The position numbers were made by a program, and so were the translations under genes. The notes beneath the pieces were generated by a model. The model saw only the letters and a program-made list of their open reading frames with translations. It was not told the DNA's origin and did not search any database. Shown one piece after another: positions 58,067-64,000 of a stretch of 64,000 nt of DNA. Each line of letters opens with the position of its first letter. Within the stretch, counting starts at the first letter, position 1. The stretch spans positions 3,162,001 through 3,226,000 of the forward strand of contig NZ_CP040748.1 in the NCBI RefSeq assembly GCF_006007965.1, written 5' to 3'. Source of the stretch: Nocardioides jishulii (GTDB taxonomy: Bacteria > Actinomycetota > Actinomycetes > Propionibacteriales > Nocardioidaceae).

Positions 58067-58534
58067 TCAGTTGAAGCCTTCGAGCCCTTCGAGCGAGTCG
58101 GGCACGACGATGTCGTCCAACGGGTCGGCCTCGCCCGACGTCAGTCCGTCGGGGTCGCGCCGCACCGGCAGGTGCTTCAGGGCCTCGGTCGTGAGCGCGA
58201 CCTGCAGCGCGACGGTCGCCTTGCGGCGCAGCTTGCCACCGGCGTCGCCGACGACCGACTCAACGGCCTCGGTGACCTGCTCGGGGGTGAAGGTGGCGCG
58301 CGTGCCGGCGGCGACCTCGACGTCGGGCAGCGCGATCAGCACCGGGATGAGCTGGCTGCCGAGGCCGTCGATGAGCTGGTAGCGCTCGAACTTGTCCATC
58401 GTGCTCCACAGCTGCTCGACGTCGACCTTCTTCTTGCGGACGTCCTTGCGGGCTGCCAGCACCGACTTGGCGACACCGTGGATCGCCTGGGTCAGCTCGT
58501 GCTCGGTGAATCGCATGGGGACAGTCTCGCTCAT
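58067..58534 (-). CDS. hypothetical helical protein downstream of pyc
   Basis: This 155-residue protein is not recognised. It has a helical N-terminus (HELTQAIHGVAKSVLAARKDVRKKKVDVEQLWSTM), a central region with an IPVLIALPDV hydrophobic strand, a helical stretch, and an acidic, Asp-rich C-terminus ending in GFN. It is cytoplasmic. It lies 28 bases after the pyruvate carboxylase gene on the same strand and is probably in the same transcript. Two ATGs, at 58534 and 58516, are possible starts; neither has a clear ribosome site. Confidence 0.55.
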   Translation of the reverse strand: MSETVPMRFTEHELTQAIHGVAKSVLAARKDVRKKKVDVEQLWSTMDKFERYQLIDGLGSQLIPVLIALPDVEVAAGTRATFTPEQVTEAVESVVGDAGGKLRRKATVALQVALTTEALKHLPVRRDPDGLTSGEADPLDDIVVPDSLEGLEGFN

Positions 58535-58562
58535 CGGTGGTGGGGCCGGAGCCGGCACCGGG

Positions 58563-61500
58563 TCAGGCGCGGACCACCAGCACCAGGTCACCGCCCTGGA
58601 CGGGCCGCGTCCCGGTGATCGCGACCCGCTCGACCACCCCTGCCAGCGGGGCGGTGATGGAGGCCTCCATCTTCATCGCCTCGATCGTCGCCACGGTGGC
58701 CCCGGCCTCGACGGTGTCGCCCTCCTGGACGTTGACGGTCACGGTGCCGTCGAAGGGGGCCGCGACGTGACCGGGCTGGGAGGTGTCGGCCTTCTCGGTG
58801 GCCGCCACCTCGGACTCCACCGACAGGTCGCGCACCGGCACCGGACGCAGCTGGCCGTTGATGGTCGCCATCACGGTCCGGATGCCCCGCTCGTCGGGCT
58901 CGCCGATCGCCTCGAGGCCGAAGATCAGCCGACGCCCGGGCGCGATCTCGACGACGTGCTCCTCGCCGGGGCGCAGCCCGTAGAGGTACTCCGGCGTCGG
59001 CATCCGCGAGAGGTCACCGAACTGCTCGCGGGACTCGCGGAAGTCACGCGTGGGGCCGGGGAAGAGCAGCTCGTTGAGCGTCTCCCGGCGCTGGTTGACC
59101 AGGCCCACGGCCTGCTCCTGCGTGAGGGACTCCGCCGGCCGCTTCCAGGTGCGCCCCTCGAGCGCCTTCGTCCGGAAGGGCTCGGGCCACCCACCGGGAG
59201 GGTCGCCCAGCTCACCGTGCAGGAAGCCGACCACCGAGTCCGGGATGTCGTAGTTGCCGGGGTTCTCCTCGAAGTCGCGCCAGTCCGCGCCCACCGCCAC
59301 CAGGTGCAGCGCCAGGTCGCCGATCACCTTCGACGACGGGGTCACCTTCGGCACGTTGCCCAGGATGTCGTTGGCCGCGGCGTACATCTCCTCGACCGCC
59401 TCGAACCTCTCCCCCAGCCCGAGCGCGATCGCCTGCTGACGCAGGTTGGAGAGCTGGCCGCCGGGGATCTCGTGGCGGTAGACGCGCCCGGTGGGCGCGG
59501 GCAGTCCCGACTCGAAGGGCGCGTAGACGCGGCGCGTGGCCTCCCAGTAGGGCTCGAGCGCGTTCACGGCTGCCAGCGACAGCCCCGTCTCACGCTCGGA
59601 GTGGTCGGTGGCAGCGACCAGGGCGGAGAGGGGCGGCTGGGAGGTGGTGCCGGCCATCGCCGAGCAGGCCGCGTCGACGGCGTCCACGCCGGCGTCGATC
59701 GCCGCGAGCAGCGTGCCCAGCTGGCCGCCGGTGGTGTCGTGGGTGTGCAGGTGGACGGGCAGGTCGAAGCGCTCGCGCAGCGCGGTGACCAGCCTGCGGG
59801 CCGCGGGCGCGCGGAGCAGGCCGGCCATGTCCTTGACGGCGAGCACGTGGGCGCCTGCGTCCACGATCTGCTCGGCGAGCCGCAGGTAGTAGTCCAACGT
59901 GTAGAGCCGCTCGCCCGGGTCGGAGAGGTCGCCGGTGTAGCAGAGCGCCACCTCCGCCACCGTCGTCCCGGTCTCCCGGACCGCACGGATGGCCGGGCGC
60001 ATCTGCTCGACGTCGTTGAGCGCGTCGAAGATGCGGAAGACGTCGATGCCGGTCGCCGCTGCCTCGGCGACGAACGCGTCGGCCACCTCAGGCGGGTAGG
60101 GCGTGTAGCCGACGGTGTTGCGCCCGCGCAGCAGCATCTGGAGGTTGACGTTGGGCACCGCCTCGCGCAGCGCGGCGAGGCGCTCCCACGGATCCTCGGC
60201 GAGGAAGCGCAGTGCCACGTCGTACGTCGCCCCGCCCCAGCACTCCAGCGACCAGAGCTGCGGCGTGGTGCGGGCGACGTGCCCGGCGACGTCGACGAGG
60301 TCCTTCGTACGCACCCGCGTGGCGAGCAGCGACTGGTGCGCGTCGCGGAAGGTGGTGTCGGTGACCCCGACGCGCGTCTGGGCGCGCAACGCGGCGGCGA
60401 ACCCTTCGGGGCCGAGCTGGAGCAGCTCCTGGCGGCTGCCGTTGGGCACCTCACCGGGCTCGAGCGGGGGCAGCTTCTCGGAGGCGGCGACCGTCACCGG
60501 CGCGGGGCCGTGGGGCTGGTTGACGGTGACGTCGGCCAGGAAGGCCAGCATCTTGGATCCACGGTCACCGCTGCGACGCGCGTGCAGGAGGTGCGGGTGG
60601 GTCTCGATGAAGGCGGTGCTGAGGCGGCCCGCGGCGAAGTCGGGGTCGGCCAGCACGGCCTGGAGGAACGGGATGTTGGAGGCGACGCCGCGGATGCGGA
60701 ACTCCGCCACCGCGCGGCGCGCCTTCTCCAGCGCCTTCTCGAAGTCGGGTCCGCGACAGGTGAGCTTGGCCAGCAGCGAGTCGAAGTGGGCGTTGACCTC
60801 GGCGCCGGTGTAGGTCGTGCCACCGTCGACGCGTACGCCGGGCCCACCGGGCGAACGGTAGGTCGTGATCTTGCCGGTGTCGGGCCGGAAGTCGTTGGAG
60901 GGGTCCTCGGTGGTGATCCGGCACTGCAGCGCGGCGCCGCGCAGCCGGATGCGGTCCTGCCACAGGCCGAGGTCGGCGAGGGTGGCCCCGGCCGCGATCC
61001 GCAGCTGCGCCTGGACGAGGTCGACGTCGGTGACCTCCTCGGTGACCGTGTGCTCGACCTGGATGCGCGGATTCATCTCGATGAAGACGTAGCGCCCCGT
61101 CGGGTCGAGCAGGAACTCCACGGTGCCCGCGTTGCGGTAGCCGATGGCTCGGGCGAAACGCACCGCGTCGGAGCAGATCCGGTCCCGGAGGTCGGGGTCG
61201 AGGTGGGGCGCGGGGGCGATCTCGACCACCTTCTGGTGGCGCCGCTGCACCGAGCAGTCGCGCTCGTAGAGGTGGATGACCTCGCCCGTGGCGTCGGCCA
61301 GGATCTGCACCTCGATGTGGCGCGGGTCGACCACGGCCTGCTCGATGAAGACCGTCGGGTCGCCGAAGGCCGCCTCGCCCTCACGCATGCAGATCTCGAT
61401 CGCCTCGCGCAGCGCGGAGCGGTCGTCGACGCGCCGCATCCCGCGGCCACCGCCACCGGCGACGGCCTTCACGAAGAGCGGCATCTCGATGCCCTCGGCC

Positions 61501-61940
61501 GCCGTCACCAGCGCGTCGACGTCGGTGGAGGGCTCGACCGACGCGAGCGTCGGGACGCCGGCCTCCCGGGCCGCGGCGATCGCGCGGGCCTTGTTCCCGG
61601 TCAGCGTGAGCACGTCGGCGTCGGGCCCGATGAACGTGATCCCGGCCGCGGTGCACGCCTCGGCGAGCTCGGGGTTCTCCGAGAGGAAGCCGTAGCCGGG
61701 GTAGACGGCGTCAGCGCCGCAGCGCACCGCCACGTCGACGATCGCGTCGGCGTCGAGGTAGGCGCGTACGGGGTGGCCCACCTCGCCGATCTGGTAGGCC
61801 TCGTCGGCGCGGAGCCGGTGCTCGGAGCCGCGGTCCTCGTAGGGGAAGACGGCGACGGTGCGCGCGCCCACCTCGTACGCCGCGCGGAACGCCCGGATGG
61901 CGATCTCGCCGCGGTTGGCCACCAGGATCTTGTTGAACAT
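58563..61940 (-). CDS. pyc: pyruvate carboxylase
   Basis: Pyruvate carboxylase makes oxaloacetate from pyruvate, bicarbonate and ATP to refill the TCA cycle. The 1125-residue single chain has biotin carboxylase (about 1-450, with the glycine-rich KAVAGGGGRGMRRV and EMNPRIQVEH), a carboxyltransferase domain (about 520-820, starting TDTTFRDAHQSLLATR), and a C-terminal biotinyl domain with biotin Lys in EAMKMEA near 1090. The ATG is preceded by GGAAGG. A palindrome GGATGT-C-ACATCC lies 49 bases upstream and may be a regulatory site. Confidence 0.98.
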   Translation of the reverse strand: MFNKILVANRGEIAIRAFRAAYEVGARTVAVFPYEDRGSEHRLRADEAYQIGEVGHPVRAYLDADAIVDVAVRCGADAVYPGYGFLSENPELAEACTAAGITFIGPDADVLTLTGNKARAIAAAREAGVPTLASVEPSTDVDALVTAAEGIEMPLFVKAVAGGGGRGMRRVDDRSALREAIEICMREGEAAFGDPTVFIEQAVVDPRHIEVQILADATGEVIHLYERDCSVQRRHQKVVEIAPAPHLDPDLRDRICSDAVRFARAIGYRNAGTVEFLLDPTGRYVFIEMNPRIQVEHTVTEEVTDVDLVQAQLRIAAGATLADLGLWQDRIRLRGAALQCRITTEDPSNDFRPDTGKITTYRSPGGPGVRVDGGTTYTGAEVNAHFDSLLAKLTCRGPDFEKALEKARRAVAEFRIRGVASNIPFLQAVLADPDFAAGRLSTAFIETHPHLLHARRSGDRGSKMLAFLADVTVNQPHGPAPVTVAASEKLPPLEPGEVPNGSRQELLQLGPEGFAAALRAQTRVGVTDTTFRDAHQSLLATRVRTKDLVDVAGHVARTTPQLWSLECWGGATYDVALRFLAEDPWERLAALREAVPNVNLQMLLRGRNTVGYTPYPPEVADAFVAEAAATGIDVFRIFDALNDVEQMRPAIRAVRETGTTVAEVALCYTGDLSDPGERLYTLDYYLRLAEQIVDAGAHVLAVKDMAGLLRAPAARRLVTALRERFDLPVHLHTHDTTGGQLGTLLAAIDAGVDAVDAACSAMAGTTSQPPLSALVAATDHSERETGLSLAAVNALEPYWEATRRVYAPFESGLPAPTGRVYRHEIPGGQLSNLRQQAIALGLGERFEAVEEMYAAANDILGNVPKVTPSSKVIGDLALHLVAVGADWRDFEENPGNYDIPDSVVGFLHGELGDPPGGWPEPFRTKALEGRTWKRPAESLTQEQAVGLVNQRRETLNELLFPGPTRDFRESREQFGDLSRMPTPEYLYGLRPGEEHVVEIAPGRRLIFGLEAIGEPDERGIRTVMATINGQLRPVPVRDLSVESEVAATEKADTSQPGHVAAPFDGTVTVNVQEGDTVEAGATVATIEAMKMEASITAPLAGVVERVAITGTRPVQGGDLVLVVRA

Positions 61941-61988
61941 GGGTCACCTTCCGTCGCGTCCGGGCCGACGCAGTGCCCCGACCGGGCC

Positions 61989-62001
61989 GGATGTCACATC
62001 C
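61989..62001. promoter_or_regulatory. 13-bp palindrome upstream of pyc
   Basis: GGATGT-C-ACATCC is a perfect palindrome 49 bases before the pyc start, in the 289-base divergent region between pyc and the unknown gene at 62230. This region holds no gene; it also has GTGCCAC/GTGGCAC arms near 62149-62175. The palindrome is a candidate operator of unknown regulator. Confidence 0.4.
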
Positions 62002-62229
62002 GATCACACGCCGGAGCGGGCGTCGAGCCCCTCTCGCCACGCTGCGACGTGGCGCCCGGAGGCTCACCGGTCGACGCCGCAGGACGTGTGTCAGGCCGGT
62101 TTCGACTGGACCGGGTGCGTGAACATCGTGTGAGAACACTCGACGTGGTGCCACGTGCCCCTCCACGCTGTGGCACAGGACCTGACCCTTCTCGGCGGGC
62201 CCGGACCGACTCGCCTCCCCGGAGGAACC

Positions 62230-63090
62230 ATGACCGACCCCATCCCCACGCCCGTTCGATCCGTGGGCAACGCCTTCTCGCTCGGTGTCGACGGCAACGT
62301 CGCGGGCGACCCGATGCACGGCCTGCTCGCCGCCCAGCTGCGCTACGTGGCCCGCCTGGCCTCGGGCATGGGGGAGACGCTCGGCCTGGGCCGACTCGTC
62401 TCCGTCTCCACCACCGGCACCTGCGCGGTCTCGGCGCAGATCGGCTGGGACGTCGGCGGCGACTGCATCCTGCGTGGCCACGTCTTCCCGCCACTGGCGC
62501 CACCCCTGCACCCGCCGGCCTTCGGACTGGTCGCCGACGGCGCCTCCCCCGACGAGGCCGCGCTCGCCTGCCTGGCCCTGGCCCACGAGGTGCCCGGGCT
62601 GGAGTGGGGCGTGCTCGTGCGCCGGGACCGCAGCGTCATGGCGAGCGTCGGTGAGCCGCACCTCGACGCGATGCCGGAGGTGGGCGTACGCAGCCTCGGC
62701 GTGCTGGCCGGACTCGACGAGCGCTACCGCGAGACCTGCGTGTGGTTCGGCTTCGAGCACCGCACCGTCGTCGTCTCCCCGATGGACCACGGCTGCGTGG
62801 TGCTGTGCGTGACGCAGGCGGACACCACCGCCCTGGTCGACGACCTCATGCGGGTGCGGGCGACCCTCCGCCCCATCGACCTCGACCGGGTCACGCCACT
62901 GGCCGCCCCCTTCCGTCCCGCCGAGGCCGAGGAGGTGCTCGACGAGGCAGAGGAACCGATCGACGACGACTGGGCCTGGGAACCGGACGTCGCTCCGCTC
63001 ACCGGGGCACGTTTCGCGGGAGCCGTCTTCTCCGAACGCCCCCGCAAGCCCCGGGAGGGCCGCTGGTTCCGGCGTTCACAGGCGTCGTGA
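62230..63090 (+). CDS. hypothetical protein, uncharacterised
   Basis: This 286-residue protein is not recognised. Its first 200 residues are beta- and alpha-mixed with GLLAAQLRYVARLASGMGETLGLGRLVSVSTTGTC and a hydrophobic RTVVVSPMDHGCVVLCV. The tail is acidic (DEAEEPIDDDWAWEPDV) and then basic (RPRKPREGRWFRRS). It might be a sensory or roadblock-like protein, but I see no firm motif. The ATG is preceded by GGAGGAACC, a strong site. A terminator follows directly. It is divergent from pyc, and no link in function is evident. Confidence 0.55.
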   Translation: MTDPIPTPVRSVGNAFSLGVDGNVAGDPMHGLLAAQLRYVARLASGMGETLGLGRLVSVSTTGTCAVSAQIGWDVGGDCILRGHVFPPLAPPLHPPAFGLVADGASPDEAALACLALAHEVPGLEWGVLVRRDRSVMASVGEPHLDAMPEVGVRSLGVLAGLDERYRETCVWFGFEHRTVVVSPMDHGCVVLCVTQADTTALVDDLMRVRATLRPIDLDRVTPLAAPFRPAEAEEVLDEAEEPIDDDWAWEPDVAPLTGARFAGAVFSERPRKPREGRWFRRSQAS

Positions 63091-63098
63091 GGTCATGA

Positions 63099-63137
63099 CG
63101 GTCCCCGGGTGGTCGGTGGGAGGCAACCCGGGGACCG
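63099..63137. terminator. hairpin terminator
   Basis: CGGTCCCCGGGT and ACCCGGGGACCG are a perfect 12-bp inverted repeat with a 15-base loop, directly downstream of the unknown gene and convergent with the TetR gene. Confidence 0.7.
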
Positions 63138-63143
63138 GCGTGA

Positions 63144-63203
63144 CTGGGGACCTCAGGAATGGGGAGCTCAGGACTGGGTGGCTCAGGGCTGGGCGGCCTG
63201 GGC
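63144..63203. repeat. four degenerate 15-bp tandem repeats
   Basis: Units such as CTGGGGACCTCAGGA, ATGGGGAGCTCAGGA and CTGGGTGGCTCAGGG run head to tail. They cover the end of the TetR gene (its last codons and TGA) and its 3' flank. Confidence 0.7.
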
Positions 63204-63824
63204 GTGGAGCTGCCCGGCGACCTGCTCGATCTGCCTCACCGCGTCGATGAAGGCCTGCTCACCGATGACGGTGTCGCCTCCCCCCTGGAGGATCGCGATC
63301 GCCGACTGGAGCGCGCTGCCGATCACCGAGACGACCACGATCGCCTCGTTCAGCAGCGGGATGTCGGCGAGGAGGCGACGTGAGGGGTCGGCGTCGAGCC
63401 AGACGTACAGCAGTCCGGTCAGGTCGGTCGACAGCGCGACGTAGGGGGCCAGCAGCATCGCCGCGGTGTCAGGCTGCTCCATGCCGAGCCGCGAGCGTCC
63501 GGCCGCCACCTCGGCGTTGACCGTCGCCTGGCCCACGGAGCGCAGCGCGACCTGGTAGATGGCCCGCAGGACCGACGCCTCGGCGCGCTCCTCCATGAGG
63601 GCCCAGGCCTCCTCGAAGGGGATCATCTTGAGCGGGCGGCCGAAGATCGCGGCCTCACGGTTGGGCATGTAGTTGAAGAAGGTGCTGCGCGAGATGTCGG
63701 CACCCTCGCAGATCTCGGGCACCGTCACGTTGGCGTGCCCCTTCTCGAGGGCAAGGCGGACTGCCGTCTGCTCAATCGCGTTTTCGGTGGCTCGCTTCTT
63801 GCGTGCGCGAAGCCCTTCAACCAT
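63183..63824 (-). CDS. TetR/AcrR family transcriptional regulator
   Basis: This 213-residue protein has the TetR helix-turn-helix at the N-terminus: ENAIEQTAVRLALEKGHANVTVPEICEGADISRSTFFNYMPNREAAIFG spans about residues 14-62. STFFNYMPNRE is typical. The ligand-binding C-terminal half is helical. The ATG is preceded by GAGGG. The nearest divergent gene is the truncated one at the right edge on the same strand, so no target is evident. Its ligand is unknown. Confidence 0.9.
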   Translation of the reverse strand: MVEGLRARKKRATENAIEQTAVRLALEKGHANVTVPEICEGADISRSTFFNYMPNREAAIFGRPLKMIPFEEAWALMEERAEASVLRAIYQVALRSVGQATVNAEVAAGRSRLGMEQPDTAAMLLAPYVALSTDLTGLLYVWLDADPSRRLLADIPLLNEAIVVVSVIGSALQSAIAILQGGGDTVIGEQAFIDAVRQIEQVAGQLHAQAAQP

Positions 63825-63923
63825 GGTTCATCCCTCGCCCGAGTGCAGGTCCGCGTGGAACCTTACACAGGCACGTCGCCATGCCCATCGGGTGTCAGGC
63901 CGCCCACCGCGCCCTGCGTGAGG

Positions 63924-64000
63924 TCAGTGGTGGGGTCGCTCGACGAGCGCAGCCAGGGTCGGCGGGGCCTGGAGGCAGTAGGAGTCGGTGAGCAGCTCGG
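63924..64000 (-). CDS. C-terminal fragment of an unidentified protein
   Basis: The right edge cuts a minus-strand gene. The visible 25 residues end CLQAPPTLAALVERPHH and stop with TGA (63924-63926), about 100 bases upstream of the TetR start. The family cannot be told. Confidence 0.45.
   Translation of the reverse strand, partial: ELLTDSYCLQAPPTLAALVERPHH

Noticed and set aside
58392..62654. Very long plus-strand open frame (over 1400 codons)
   Set aside because: It lies opposite pyruvate carboxylase and runs into the next gene in another frame. Composition is biased and no motif is found.

Overview
The window is about 71% GC by eye, is densely packed with genes on both strands, and uses GTG starts freely. 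It carries radA-disA, lsr2, clpC, an ftsH-fol operon, coaX, DUF2520-panC-panD and a DUF3180 gene beside folK. This points to a high-GC actinobacterium, most likely of the Nocardioides/Nocardioidaceae type; that placement is inferred from gene content and order, not from a search. No tRNA, rRNA, CRISPR array, transposase or phage gene was seen. The region looks like ordinary chromosome, with a few accessory patches.

Layout: 1-8.1 kb holds genome maintenance and proteostasis (methyltransferase, radA, disA, mutY, clpC). 8.1-14.3 kb holds three paralogous secreted beta-propeller proteins interrupted by lsr2. 14.3-20.1 kb is an operon for NAD and pantothenate/CoA precursors (DUF2520, panC, panD, nadB, nadC, coaX). 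20.2-23.5 kb holds two GT2 glycosyltransferases and a sulfotransferase. 23.6-33.6 kb is a run of minus-strand genes: dacB, a DUF2342-type metalloprotease, tilS, hpt, ftsH, folE-folP-folB-folK, DUF3180 and a coiled-coil protein. 33.7-40.7 kb has ppa, CMD and SDR enzymes, an acyl-CoA oxidase-like enzyme, an NlpC/P60 hydrolase and a PAP2 membrane protein. 40.7-44.7 kb is the thiamine ABC transporter thiBPQ under a TPP riboswitch. 44.8-48.7 kb has an esterase, cardiolipin synthase and two unknowns. 48.9-51.7 kb is an orphan three-gene ABC exporter cassette. 51.7-55.0 kb is a GH65 phosphorylase with a beta-phosphoglucomutase-like HAD enzyme. 55.2-64 kb has a CrtI-like oxidoreductase, an SDR, a guanidine-III riboswitch with an SMR exporter, pyruvate carboxylase, an unknown protein and a TetR regulator.

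The most unusual features are small and sit at translation starts. A perfect 22-bp tandem duplication spans the ftsH start codon and creates a competing out-of-frame start. An 11-bp tandem repeat between the metalloprotease and tilS makes a chain of MTLR-stop minicistrons linked by ATGA overlaps. The NlpC/P60 gene has a one-base insertion in a C4 run that replaces the canonical C-terminus. At least 15 genes share TANNNT followed 6-8 nt later by the start codon, which indicates widespread leaderless transcription, and I used this to choose starts. Two riboswitches are clear (TPP, guanidine-III) and one is tentative (a c-di-AMP type upstream of NlpC/P60). The best candidates for undescribed biology are the orphan ABC cassette at 48.9-51.7 kb and the lsr2-split family of secreted beta-propellers.
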